Source of the DNA: Phytohabitans flavus
GTDB lineage: Bacteria > Actinomycetota > Actinomycetes > Mycobacteriales > Micromonosporaceae
Length of the DNA: 64,000 bases
Assembly: GCF_011764545.1 (NCBI RefSeq)
Contig: NZ_AP022870.1
Coordinates: forward strand, 1,224,001 to 1,288,000
Direction of reading: 5' to 3'
Shown here: in pieces, positions 21,964 to 30,676 of the stretch
How the letters are laid out: every line of letters begins with the position of its first letter
Position numbering within the stretch: position 1 is the first letter of the stretch
The notes under the pieces: generated by a model
Database searches by the model: none
What the model was told of the DNA's origin: nothing
The model's input: only the letters and a program-made list of their open reading frames with translations
Program-made: the position numbers and the translations under genes

Positions 21964-23926
21964 ACGACTCGGCCCGATCAGACCCTTCGAGGGTACGGAG
22001 GACGACATTGGCCAGCTGGACCCGCGAGTTGACGCCGAGCTTCTGGAAGACCGCCCGCAGGTGCGAGTTGACCGTGCTGGGGGAGAGGAACAGCTCGGCC
22101 GCGGCGGACTTGTTGGTGTGCCCGTCGGCGACCAGCCGGGCGACGCGGCGCTCGGTCGCGGTGAGCGCGGCCCAGCCGGTCTGCGGGCGCGGCGCCGCCG
22201 GCTGCCGCCGCGCGCGAACCCCCGCGGCGCGCAACAGGCCGCGGACCCGGCCGGCGAAGGCGGGTGCACCGTGAACGGTGTATGCCTGCTCGGCGCGCCG
22301 CAGCGCGGGGACGCCGCTGTCCCGGTCGCCCGAGGCCAGCGCCAGCCGGCCGGCCTCCTCGTCCACCCGCGCGGCCAGCAGCGCCCGCGGCGCCTGGCCG
22401 AGCAGGACCACGGCCGGCGCGAGGTCGCCGGTGACCAGACCCTCGGCGAGCGCTGCGGCGCCAGCGAGGCTTGCCACGCCGTCGTTGCGGGAGGCGAGGT
22501 CGGCCAGCGCTTCAGCGGCGGCACGCAGGGTGGCCTCGTCGCCGGTACGGGCGGCCGCACAGGCCAGGTGGACAAGGATCTCGTCGCGCCACACCGCATC
22601 CGCGTATGCGGCAAGCTCGACCGTGGCGGGTCCGGCCGGCTTGCCCTCCGCGTCCGCGACAAGCGCCCGCAGCAGGGCGGCTGGATCGCCGCGCCGCTCG
22701 ACGTTCGCCAGCTGCACGTGGGCGCCGGGCAGGTCGCCGCGCAGGAGTGCGACCTGGGCGAGCACGGTGCGGGCCCGGGCCTCCAAGGTGTGGTCGTGCA
22801 GCTCGTCCATCGCCCGGAGGGCGGCGGTGGCCGCGGCGGTCGCGGCATCGAGCTGCCCGGCGCCAAGCTCGAGGTGCGCCCGCACCCACGCCAGCTCCGG
22901 CGCCTGCCAGGAGTCGGCGCCCACCCCGCCGCCGGTGGGACCGTCCGGCAGCTCGCCGCGCGCCGCCGCGATCTGGTCGAGATGCCCGCGCACGACGAGC
23001 CGGCGCAGCCGCAGCGGTACGACGGGGAGCGCGCCGGTGGTGCCGGCCGCCCGCGCGGCGGCCTCCTCGGCGGCGTGGTAGTGCCCGAGAGCCGCGCGGT
23101 AGTACCCGCCCCGCTCGGCGCGAGATGCCTCAGCGGCCCGCGCGGCGGCCGTCGCGGCTGGATCACCGTTTTCGGCGATCTCGGCGCCGGGGGCCAGGAA
23201 CGACGCGTACGCCCGCAGGCGGGCACGCAGTGCGGGCGAGGCGCCGGCGGCCCGCTCGTCCCGGGCCCGGTCGGCGAGCTCACCGAACCGGCCGGTGGAC
23301 CAGAGGCCGGGCGCCAGGGACAGGTGGAGAGCGGCGGCGGTGTCGGGCGGCGGGCTGGCGTCGAGAAGCTGGTCGGCGAGCGCGGCCGCCTCCTCCCTCC
23401 GGTGGGCGTGCAGCAGCACCGACACGACCTCCTGACCGACGGCCGCCCGTTCCGGATGGTCCTCGGGAAGCAGCGCGAACGCCTGCCGGATCAGCTGCAC
23501 CGAGGTCACCGACATCGTGTCGAGCAGGTCGTGTGCGGCGCGGCGCAACACCGCGGCGGCAGCCGCGTCGCCCGGGGTGGCGGTCGCCAGGACGTGCGGG
23601 GCCGCCTCGGCCGCGCCGCGCCCGGTGCGCACCAGGTGGTCGGCGATGGTGCGGTGGGTGGCTCGGCGGGCGGAGGGTGGTACGTCCTCGTACACCGCGC
23701 GCCGCAGCAGCTCGTGCCGGAACACGATGAAGGAGCCGTCGTCGACGAGCAGGCCGGCCCGGATCGCCTCGGCCAGTGCCTCGGTCAGCGCGGGTACCGG
23801 CTCGTGGAGCAGCCAGGCGGCGTCGTCCAGCGCGAAGCGGGCGCCGAGCACCGCGCCAGTGCGTACGAGCGCGGCGGAGCCGGCGGAGAGCGTGGCCAGG
23901 CGCTGCCGGACGCCGCCGACAAGCCC
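21962..23926 (-). CDS. LuxR-type LAL regulator, C-terminal part (TPR-like helices and HTH)
   Basis: This is the continuation of the ORF starting at 24666. The frame used here takes over at about 23926, where one base is missing in the C3/G3 run at 23924-23929. It holds the winged-helix and helical-repeat region of LAL regulators (from VGGVRQRLATLSAGS) and, at the very end, a LuxR/GerE DNA-binding domain: LTATERRVARLVADGHTNK, then SPSTVNSHLRAVFQKLGV. The ORF in this frame stays open to 24346, but upstream of 23926 it is out of frame. The restored protein is about 900 residues, normal for the family. Confidence 0.85.
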   Translation of the reverse strand, partial: GLVGGVRQRLATLSAGSAALVRTGAVLGARFALDDAAWLLHEPVPALTEALAEAIRAGLLVDDGSFIVFRHELLRRAVYEDVPPSARRATHRTIADHLVRTGRGAAEAAPHVLATATPGDAAAAAVLRRAAHDLLDTMSVTSVQLIRQAFALLPEDHPERAAVGQEVVSVLLHAHRREEAAALADQLLDASPPPDTAAALHLSLAPGLWSTGRFGELADRARDERAAGASPALRARLRAYASFLAPGAEIAENGDPAATAAARAAEASRAERGGYYRAALGHYHAAEEAAARAAGTTGALPVVPLRLRRLVVRGHLDQIAAARGELPDGPTGGGVGADSWQAPELAWVRAHLELGAGQLDAATAAATAALRAMDELHDHTLEARARTVLAQVALLRGDLPGAHVQLANVERRGDPAALLRALVADAEGKPAGPATVELAAYADAVWRDEILVHLACAAARTGDEATLRAAAEALADLASRNDGVASLAGAAALAEGLVTGDLAPAVVLLGQAPRALLAARVDEEAGRLALASGDRDSGVPALRRAEQAYTVHGAPAFAGRVRGLLRAAGVRARRQPAAPRPQTGWAALTATERRVARLVADGHTNKSAAAELFLSPSTVNSHLRAVFQKLGVNSRVQLANVVLRTLEGSDRAES

Positions 23927-24666
23927 GGGCGGTACAGCCTCCCGGCGTCCTGGGCGGCGCCCGGCGCGAGGAGCCCGTCGACAAGCTGTACGGCCAGGAA
24001 CGGGTTGCCCCCGGTCTGCCGCAGCGCCCGCGCCAGCGGGGGTGTGGCTGGCTCGCCGAGCCGGTCGGCGGCGATCGCCTGCAGCGCCTCCTCCGGCAGC
24101 GGGTGCAGCTCCAGGTGGTGGACCGGCAGGCCGGCGGCCGAGGCGGCGACAAGCTCCGCCGGCCCGCCGGGGATGTCGCGGGTGGCCACGAGCCAGACCA
24201 CCGGCGCCGCCGCCAGCCGCGCCGGGACGATCCGCAGCATGAATATGGAGAGCGGATCCGCCCAGTGCAGGTCGTCGAGCACCACGAGCAGCGGATCCCG
24301 CTTGGAACGGCGGGTCAGCAGAGTGGCGAGGTGCTCGGCGAGCCACAGCGGCTGCTCGATGACCGGGGCGAGATCCAGGAACTCGGCCGAGGTGACCAGT
24401 GGGTCGGTGCCGGTGCGCAGGGCCGGGCCGAGCGAGGCCAGCGGCGCGATGCGGTCACCGTCGTGTGCGGCCGCCTGGCCCACGGTGTACCCGAGGCGGG
24501 TAGCCTGCGTCACGGCCTCGGCCAGCAGCGTCGTCTTGCCGATGCCGGGCTCGCCGCGGACGACGACAAGGGCCGCCCCAGACTCACGGCTCCGGCGCAG
24601 GGTCCGCAGGACGAGATCCAGCTCGCTGCCGCGGCCGCGAACGGCCAGCGCACCGGACACACTCAC
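23785..24666 (-). CDS. LuxR-type LAL regulator, N-terminal AAA ATPase part
   Basis: This is the STAND-class ATPase half: Walker A GEPGIGKTTLL (forward 24531-24553), Walker B LLVVLDDLHWAD, and the TGGNPFLAVQL sensor helix. Start GTG 24666 (VSVSGALAVRGRGSELD) places the family-typical 'RG-x-E-L' at residue 10-15. An in-frame ATG at 24738 is possible but adds an unusual Cys/Ala leader. The natural reading ends near 23926; the last 15-45 residues of the ORF are frameshifted. It is divergent from the SARP gene with only about 125 bp between starts, so the two regulators probably share a control region. Confidence 0.85.
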   Translation of the reverse strand: MSVSGALAVRGRGSELDLVLRTLRRSRESGAALVVVRGEPGIGKTTLLAEAVTQATRLGYTVGQAAAHDGDRIAPLASLGPALRTGTDPLVTSAEFLDLAPVIEQPLWLAEHLATLLTRRSKRDPLLVVLDDLHWADPLSIFMLRIVPARLAAAPVVWLVATRDIPGGPAELVAASAAGLPVHHLELHPLPEEALQAIAADRLGEPATPPLARALRQTGGNPFLAVQLVDGLLAPGAAQDAGRLYRPGLSAASGSAWPRSPPAPPRSYALARCSAPASRWTTPPGCSTSRYPR

Positions 24667-24791
24667 CTGCCCCACCAACGCCCTGTCACCTCGCCACTTT
24701 ACGAGGTCAACCGCGCATGCGGCCGTTGCTGCGCACAAGGGGTGGTGGCGACTAGGCTGCGCGCGTGCTGGACCTCGTACGGGGACTGGTG

Positions 24792-26663
24792 ATGGAGGTG
24801 AATGCGACGGACGGTCTTCGGCTAGGCGTACTGGGGCCGATCAGCGCCGTGCGCGGGACGGTCGCGCTCGACCTCGGGCCGCCCCAGCAGCGCGCGATGC
24901 TGGCACTGCTGCTGGTGCGCGCCGGCGGGGCGGTGAGCATCGAGGAGTTCACCGAGGCGCTGTGGGGGGCCGATCCGCCGTCCAGCGCGACAAACGTGGT
25001 GCACCGGTACATCGGGGCGCTGCGGCGGCTGCTCGAACCCGACCTGCCGCCACGGGCCAGCGGCAGATGGCTGGTCCGCGACGGCGCCGCGTACCGGCTC
25101 AAGGTGGACGCCGAGGTCAGTGACCTGCCGCGCTTCCGCGACCTGGTCCGCCGCGCCCGCAAGGCGGTGGAGGTCGGCGATACCGCCGCCGCCACCGCCG
25201 ACTATGCCGAGGCCCTCGCGCTGTGGCGAGGGCCGTGCGGCGCCGGCGTCGCGGTGTCGGCGGGGCGGCGCTACTTCGCCGCAATCGACCGGGAGCGGTC
25301 CGCCGTCGCGCTGGGGGCGGCGGACGCCGCGCTGGCCGCCCGCCGCCCGCAGGAGGTGCTGGCGGGGGTGCGGGGCGCGGCTGCGGTCGACCCGCTGCAC
25401 GAGCGGCTGCAGGCGCGGCTGGTGACGCTACTGTGCGCGGTGGGCCAGCAGGCCGAGGCGCTGCGCGTCTACGAGGACACCCGGGTCCGGCTCAAGGAGG
25501 CGCTGGGCAGCGCACCCGGTCCGGATCTGCGGGACGCCTACCTGCGGGTGCTTCGGCAGGACCAGCACCCGGCGCGCGAGGTGCGGGAGGCCACGGCCGG
25601 GCCGGACGAGTGGTACGCACCGTCCCGGCCCGCGCAGCTTCCCGCCGACCCGCCCGGCTTCGCTGGCCGGGAGAGCGAACTGGCCGGGCTGCGGCGCGCG
25701 CTGGACAGCGCCCAACCGGGCACTGCGGCGCTGGTCGCCATCGACGGCATGCCAGGCGCCGGCAAGACCGCGCTCGCGGTGCACTGGGCACACCTGGTCG
25801 CCGACCGGTTTCCGGATGGGCAGCTCTACGTCGATCTGCGCGGCTTCGGCCCCGGGGACCAGGTGAGTCCCGGCGCGGCGCTGTTCGGGTTCCTGCGGGC
25901 TATGGGTGTCCCCACGGGGCAGATACCGGCCAGCGTGGACGCGCGGGCTGGCCTGTACCGGAGCCTGCTGGCCCGCCGGCGGGTGCTTGCGGTGCTGGAC
26001 AACGCGCGGGACGCACAGCAGGTGTGGGATCTGCTGCCGGGTGGGCCGGGCTGCCTGGCGATCGTGACGAGCCGGCGGAGCCTGGACGACCTCGTCGCCG
26101 CCAACGGCGCCTACCTGCGCACGCTCGATGCGCTGTCCATTGAGGACGCCCGTCGCGCGCTGGCCGGGCTCGTCGGCGCGGCCCGGGTGTCCGCGTGCCC
26201 GATGGCGGTCGAGCTGATCCTGAGCCACAGCGCGGGATTGCCGCTTGCGCTCGCCGCGACGGCCGCGCGGTTGCTGGCCGACCCGCGCGACTCGCTCGCC
26301 GGGGTCGCCGCCGAGCTGCGCGCAAAGGCGTCGATACTGGACGTGCTCCGCGGCGGCCTGTGCAAGTCCTTCAACTGGTCGTACTACCAGCTCGACGCGG
26401 CGACAGCCCGGCTGTTCCGCCTCCTGCCGCTGCACCCCGAGCCGGAGGTGACCGCGCCGGACGCGGCCCGCCTCACTGGCACGTCCACCCGGGAAGCGGG
26501 GCTACGGCTCGGCGAGCTCGCCCGGCAGCACCTTGTCGCCGAGACCCGTCCGGGCAGCTACCGCATCTCCGAACTGGTCCGCGAGTACGCCGCCGAGCTT
26601 GACCGCAGGGAGATCCCGAGGAGTGCGGGGCTCGCCGGCAGGATCGGCGTTCCCACCGCCTGA
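24792..26663 (+). CDS. SARP/AfsR-family regulator with BTAD and NB-ARC, no TPR
   Basis: The protein has 623 residues from ATG 24792 (GGGGA site before it; GTG 24765 is an alternative). An OmpR-type winged helix occupies residues 8-95 (LGPISAV, then QQRAMLALLLVRAGG). A BTAD domain occupies 100-245, and an NB-ARC ATPase begins near 290 with Walker A GMPGAGKTALA and VLAVLDNARDAQQ as Walker B. The protein ends just after the NB-ARC winged helix (YRISELVREYAAELD), so the C-terminal TPR sensor of AfsR is absent. It is shorter than the paralogues at 37 kb and 60 kb. Such proteins activate secondary-metabolite genes by binding direct repeats; the targets here are unknown. Confidence 0.88.
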   Translation: MEVNATDGLRLGVLGPISAVRGTVALDLGPPQQRAMLALLLVRAGGAVSIEEFTEALWGADPPSSATNVVHRYIGALRRLLEPDLPPRASGRWLVRDGAAYRLKVDAEVSDLPRFRDLVRRARKAVEVGDTAAATADYAEALALWRGPCGAGVAVSAGRRYFAAIDRERSAVALGAADAALAARRPQEVLAGVRGAAAVDPLHERLQARLVTLLCAVGQQAEALRVYEDTRVRLKEALGSAPGPDLRDAYLRVLRQDQHPAREVREATAGPDEWYAPSRPAQLPADPPGFAGRESELAGLRRALDSAQPGTAALVAIDGMPGAGKTALAVHWAHLVADRFPDGQLYVDLRGFGPGDQVSPGAALFGFLRAMGVPTGQIPASVDARAGLYRSLLARRRVLAVLDNARDAQQVWDLLPGGPGCLAIVTSRRSLDDLVAANGAYLRTLDALSIEDARRALAGLVGAARVSACPMAVELILSHSAGLPLALAATAARLLADPRDSLAGVAAELRAKASILDVLRGGLCKSFNWSYYQLDAATARLFRLLPLHPEPEVTAPDAARLTGTSTREAGLRLGELARQHLVAETRPGSYRISELVREYAAELDRREIPRSAGLAGRIGVPTA

Positions 26664-26664
26664 G

Positions 26665-26699
26665 GCAGCAGCGGCAGGATGCGGTCCCGCCGCTGCTGC
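26665..26699. terminator. Stem-loop between convergent SARP and PBP genes
   Basis: An 11-bp perfect stem (26665-26675 with 26689-26699) spans a 13-nt loop in the 43 bp separating the two convergent stop codons. There is no T run, as is common for terminators in high-GC actinomycetes. Confidence 0.65.
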
Positions 26700-26706
26700 G
26701 ACTCAT

Positions 26707-27975
26707 TCACCGAAGGGCGCGCAGGAACCGCTCCGCGACCGGCACCGAGCCGGTGCTGCTCTGGCCGCCCTTCTCGACGAAGACCGCGAACGCGAGGTCG
26801 CCCTGCCAGCCGATCCACCACGCGTGCGCGTTCTGCGGGTTATTGTCGAACTCGGCGGTGCCGGTCTTGCCGGACACCGGGCCGCCGGGCACGTCCTGCA
26901 GGGCGGTGGCGGTGCCGTCGGTAACCACCTCGCGCATCATCTCGCGCAGCGGCCGCACCGAGTCGGGCCTTAGCTGCGGGCCGGTGACGGCCGGCTTTGC
27001 CGGTGCGGGCTCCACGACGAGCGTAGGCTGCCGCCATTGCCCCGAGGCCACCGCGGCGGTCGCGGAGGCCATCGCCAGCGGGCTGACCACCGTGGTGCCC
27101 TGGCCGAATGCGGCGGCCGCCCGCTCGGCCTCGGAGCCGCCTGTGGAAATCTTCCCCGAGAAGGCGTCGAGGCCGAGGCCGAAGTCCGCCTCCAGGCCGA
27201 TGCTGCGACCGGCCTGCGCCAGCCCGTCCGGGCCGAGCTGGGGAGCCAGCGCGGCGAAGGCGGTGTTGCAGGACTCGGCGAAGTCGACATGGAACGGGAC
27301 GGCACCGAGCGAGAATCCCTTGGAGTTGCGGAATTCCCGACCACCGGCCGCGAACCGTGCCGGGCAGTCCACAATGGAGTCGGCACGGACCTCGCCGCGG
27401 TCGAGCACGCCGAGGGCGGAGACCATCTTGAAGGTGGAGCCCGGCGGTACCTTCGCCTCGAACGCGGCGTTGAACGACCCGCCGTCCGGCCCGTTGGCGG
27501 CCGCCACCACAGCGCCGTCGCTGAGCCGGACGGCGACCAGGGCGCTGACCGTGGGAATGCCGCGCAGGGCCGCGTCGGCCGCGTTTTGCACGCGCTGGTC
27601 GAGCGTTGTACGGATCGACTCACCCGGGGCGGGGTCGGTGCGGAAGACCTCGACGGGCTTCCCGGCCTCGCCGCCGCGGCTGACGACCACCGCCTGGCCG
27701 GGTTTGCCGCGGAGCCGGTCGTCGAATGCGCCCTGCAGCCCGCCGTGCCCGATGCGGTCATCCGCCGTGTACTTGCCGGGGTTCTTGTCGATGTCCTCTT
27801 TGGTCACCGCCGAGACGGAGCCGAGCAGCGCGCGGGCGAACTCCCGGGTCGGCGCGAGGTCCAGGTTGGACTCGACCGCGCTGAGGCCGGGCAGGTTGAC
27901 GATCTGGGACTCGATCTGCTCGTACGCCTCGCGCCGCAAGGTGACCACCTCGACGGCGGTGCCGGGCTTGGCCCT
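26707..27975 (-). CDS. Penicillin-binding lipoprotein, transpeptidase part
   Basis: This is the C-terminal two-thirds of a class B-like PBP. The three active-site motifs are present: STFK (forward near 27430, acyl-enzyme Ser), SCN (near 27268) and KTGTAEF (near 26862). Upstream residues form the PBP dimerisation domain (VEVVTLRREAYEQIESQI). The coding frame begins at about 27975, where removing one base from GGGCC (giving QGKPGTAVEVV) joins it to the ORF from 28624. The ORF itself stays open to 28152 in an out-of-frame Arg/Ser-rich stretch. It cross-links peptidoglycan on the outer face of the membrane. Confidence 0.88.
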   Translation of the reverse strand, partial: RAKPGTAVEVVTLRREAYEQIESQIVNLPGLSAVESNLDLAPTREFARALLGSVSAVTKEDIDKNPGKYTADDRIGHGGLQGAFDDRLRGKPGQAVVVSRGGEAGKPVEVFRTDPAPGESIRTTLDQRVQNAADAALRGIPTVSALVAVRLSDGAVVAAANGPDGGSFNAAFEAKVPPGSTFKMVSALGVLDRGEVRADSIVDCPARFAAGGREFRNSKGFSLGAVPFHVDFAESCNTAFAALAPQLGPDGLAQAGRSIGLEADFGLGLDAFSGKISTGGSEAERAAAAFGQGTTVVSPLAMASATAAVASGQWRQPTLVVEPAPAKPAVTGPQLRPDSVRPLREMMREVVTDGTATALQDVPGGPVSGKTGTAEFDNNPQNAHAWWIGWQGDLAFAVFVEKGGQSSTGSVPVAERFLRALR

Positions 27976-28624
27976 GCGCCAGCTGATTCGGCAGGTCGGA
28001 GAGGTCGACGTTGGTGTCGATCGAGGCGAACGCGTCGCCCAGCTGCTGGACCGTCGTACCGGCATCGGTGACCTCGCCGGGCTCAAGCTGGATGTTGACC
28101 ACCGGACGGGAGCGGACGATCGGTTCGCCGGCCGAGTCGAGGATGTTTCCACGGGGCGCCTCTTTCCGCCGTACCGCCAGGGCGTCTCCGGCGCCCAGGT
28201 CCTTGTGCACCGCGCTGGGTTCCCAGATAACGTCCCAGCCGCCGTCGCGCTCGCGCAGCCGCACCGACGTGTCGTACTTCCAGTGGGCGCCGCCGGGCAG
28301 CGTCCAGTCGACCTTCACCTTGGTTGTCGCCACGCCCGCGTTCACGGCGGCGCCGCCGTCGCGGTCCAGCGCGGGTGGTGTCTTGCCGAGCTCGCCGGAG
28401 AGGCTCTTGATCTGCTTCGCCACCTCGGCGGCCGGTATCGACCGGCCAGTCGGGTCGACGAAGGTGAGCGTATCCAGCTGCCCGCTGCGCCACCCGCCGA
28501 GAAAGGCGTCGGCGGCATCCTCGGCACCGCTACCGCCGCTGCAGGCGGTGAGCATCCCGGACGCCAGCGCCACACCCGCTACGGCGGCCCGGACACGCAT
28601 TGGACGGCTTTTCCGGCCAGACAT
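27758..28624 (-). CDS. Penicillin-binding lipoprotein, N-terminal NTF2-like part
   Basis: ATG 28624 has an AGGAG site 8 bp upstream; an in-frame ATG at 28663 would add 13 residues with no signal. A lipoprotein signal ends at LTAC (lipid-modified Cys 28). Residues 34-150 form an NTF2-like/MecA-N domain (AEDAADAFLGGWRSGQLDTL), as in PBP2a-type proteins. The start of the PBP dimerisation domain follows, with the GNILDSAGEPIV motif. The reading leaves frame near LAQGQ (27975), and the remaining 70 or so residues are nonsense. With the preceding entry it forms one protein of about 640 residues. It is divergent from the MFS exporter. Confidence 0.85.
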   Translation of the reverse strand: MSGRKSRPMRVRAAVAGVALASGMLTACSGGSGAEDAADAFLGGWRSGQLDTLTFVDPTGRSIPAAEVAKQIKSLSGELGKTPPALDRDGGAAVNAGVATTKVKVDWTLPGGAHWKYDTSVRLRERDGGWDVIWEPSAVHKDLGAGDALAVRRKEAPRGNILDSAGEPIVRSRPVVNIQLEPGEVTDAGTTVQQLGDAFASIDTNVDLSDLPNQLAQGQARHRRRGGHLAARGVRADRVPDRQPARPQRGRVQPGPRADPGVRPRAARLRLGGDQRGHRQEPRQVHGG

Positions 28625-28740
28625 CGAACAGAGCTCCTGCCTGCTTCGTGGACACCCCCACAACGCATTCCCAGGGGATCCGGCTCAACCGGCGCCGGCG
28701 AAACCTCGGGTCCCGAGGCGGCGCGCCGGACGGCCCCGTT

Positions 28741-28777
28741 TCTGGCCGGCCAGCCAGCCCGTCTAAGGCCGGCCAGA
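28741..28777. promoter_or_regulatory. 11-bp inverted repeat in the PBP/MFS divergent promoter region
   Basis: TCTGGCCGGCC (28741-28751) is inverted exactly at 28767-28777, 15 bp apart, in the 328-bp region between the divergent PBP and MFS starts. The spacing suits a dimeric regulator operator; no regulator gene is adjacent. The rest of the 28625-28952 gap shows nothing else. Confidence 0.4.
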
Positions 28778-28952
28778 GACGGGTCTGGACGACGTTTCCA
28801 GGCGGTCGTCGACGCCTGGTCGACATCCGATGTACGGCCTCGTCCGCCTCGCCCGCCGTTGGTCCACTTCATGGCGAGCCGGTGTCGACCCCTCGGCGCC
28901 ATCATTCGGACCGACCGCGGCCAACGCCGCGCCGTCCATCCCGAGGAGAAGA

Positions 28953-30338
28953 ATGCGACGCAATCCTTGGGCCACGCTGACTGTGCTGGCGCTCGCACAG
29001 TTCATCACCGTGCTCGACGTCACGATCGTGAACGTGGCCCTGCCCGACCTGAGCGCCGACCTGGAGTTCTCCCAGCACTCGCTGCCGTGGGTGATCAACG
29101 CGTACACCCTTCCGTTCGGCGGGCTGCTGCTGCTCGGCGGTCGCGCGGCGGACCTGCTCGGCGCCCGCCGGGTGTTCCTGGCCGGGCTGCTGCTGTTCGG
29201 CGTCACCTCGCTGGCGGCCGGCCTGGCCACGTCGCCGGAACTGCTCATCGCGGCACGGGCTGTACAGGGCGTGGGCGCAGCGCTGCTGGCCCCGGCGGCG
29301 CTCGCGTTGATCGTCCTCACGTTTCCGCCGGGCCGGCAGCGCAACATCGCGCTTGGCGTGTGGGGTTCGCTGGCCGGGCTGGGCGGCACCCTGGGCGTGG
29401 TCGCCGGTGGGTTGCTCGTCGACGGGGCCGGTTGGCGGTGGATCTTCTTCGTCAACGTGCCGGTCGTGGTGGCACTGCTCGTCGCCGGCCCCTTGCTCAT
29501 ATCCGCCGAGCGGCACCGGGCGGCTGGGCGCTCTTTCGACGTCGCGGGTGCGGTGCTGGGTACGGCCGGGCTGCTGGCTGTCGTCTTCGGTGTCATCCGG
29601 GCCGAGGAGCGTGGCTGGGGCGCGGCCGAGGTGGTCGGCTGCCTGGTCGGCGGTGTGATCGTGCTTGGCGTGTTCCTCGCTGTGGAGGCGCGTACGAAGG
29701 CGCCACTTGTCCCGCTCCACCTGTTCCGATCACGCGGGGTCGCCATCGCCGTCGGCTCCCTCGCGCTCAACGGCGCCACGTTCCTGTCGACCTTCTTCCT
29801 GACCTCTGTGTACCTGCAGCAGGGCCGGGGCGACTCAGCGGTCGAGGCCGGCCTGCACCTGCTGCCAATGGGTATCGCCGCGGTGCTCGGCGCTGTGCTG
29901 GCCGCGCGGCTGACGCACCGGATCGGCGCCCGCTTCGTCCAGCGAGCCGGGGCGCTGGCCAGCCTCGCCGGGCTGTTGCTGTTGTCCCGAGTGGACAGTG
30001 ACGACTCGTACACCAGCTCGCTGCTGCCCGGCTTCGTGCTGCTCGGTCTGGGTGTGATCGGTGTCGCCGTCGCCGGCCAGATCACGGCTCAGGCGGGTGC
30101 CGGCGCCGGCGAGGCCGGCGGCGTGTCCGGGGTGCTCACGACCGGGTACCAGGTCGGCGGCGCGCTGGGCCTGGCGCTGGCGACCACCCTCCCGGCCGAG
30201 CACTCCGGCGGCGTTTCGGGGGTGGTATCCGCGGCGGTGGAGACCTTCCAGGACGGGATCCTCGTCGCCGCCGGGTTCGCGGCCGTCAACCTCGTGCTGG
30301 CTCTGCTGGCACCCGCCACGCCGCGGTCGCATTCATGA
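28953..30338 (+). CDS. MFS drug exporter, DHA2 (14-helix) type
   Basis: The start ATG 28953 (MRRNPWATLTVL) has a GAGGAGAA site 3 bp upstream. The longer ORF from 28830 adds a non-hydrophobic leader and is unlikely. At 461 residues with fourteen or so hydrophobic segments it fits the EmrB/QacA group. Motif D1-like LDVTIVNVALPDL lies in TM1, motif A-like GGRAADLLGARRVF between TM2 and TM3, and motif C-like GPxLGG replaced by GGTLGVVAGGLLVDGAGWRWIFFVNVP in TM5. It probably exports a hydrophobic drug or metabolite using the proton gradient. Divergent pairing with a PBP hints at cell-wall-active substrates (inference). Confidence 0.9.
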   Translation: MRRNPWATLTVLALAQFITVLDVTIVNVALPDLSADLEFSQHSLPWVINAYTLPFGGLLLLGGRAADLLGARRVFLAGLLLFGVTSLAAGLATSPELLIAARAVQGVGAALLAPAALALIVLTFPPGRQRNIALGVWGSLAGLGGTLGVVAGGLLVDGAGWRWIFFVNVPVVVALLVAGPLLISAERHRAAGRSFDVAGAVLGTAGLLAVVFGVIRAEERGWGAAEVVGCLVGGVIVLGVFLAVEARTKAPLVPLHLFRSRGVAIAVGSLALNGATFLSTFFLTSVYLQQGRGDSAVEAGLHLLPMGIAAVLGAVLAARLTHRIGARFVQRAGALASLAGLLLLSRVDSDDSYTSSLLPGFVLLGLGVIGVAVAGQITAQAGAGAGEAGGVSGVLTTGYQVGGALGLALATTLPAEHSGGVSGVVSAAVETFQDGILVAAGFAAVNLVLALLAPATPRSHS

Positions 30339-30676
30339 CGGGGCGCGGGCAGTCCATGCACGACGACCCGGCACAGCACCCAACGCGGCCACGGCGGCGA
30401 GCAGATCCCTGGACGTCGCGGTAGCGGCGGGGGTGCGGGTCGGTGGTGAGCGTGCCGATCCAGCTCGGCGCGCCGCCACCTCCGGCCGACACCCCGGTGT
30501 GATCCAGCTCCGTGTGTCCGTGGCACGGCCCGCCTCCGGTCATAGTCATCAGATCGTCGCAGCTGGGGCGATGCCACATCACGTGCGATCCGATGCCGAT
30601 CCGTTGTCGATCGGTTGTTGGTACGGCCCGGACCACCTTTGAAAGCCGTGTGAAACACATCGGAAAGGAAAACGTC
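30339..30676 (+). other. Intergenic region without a supported gene
   Basis: The 338 bp between the MFS and EamA genes have no ORF with coding character in either direction. The leftmost 150 bp on the minus strand give only short Arg/Pro-rich readings. The last 40 bp hold the ribosome site of the EamA gene. Confidence 0.5.

Noticed and set aside
22471..23730. Long plus-strand ORF of 419 codons, Arg-rich
   Set aside because: It is an antisense shadow of the LAL regulator, without any domain and with random composition.
26753..30001. Plus-strand ORF of 1,082 codons
   Set aside because: It is antisense to the PBP gene and then out of frame with the MFS gene; only the pieces in the correct frames show motifs.
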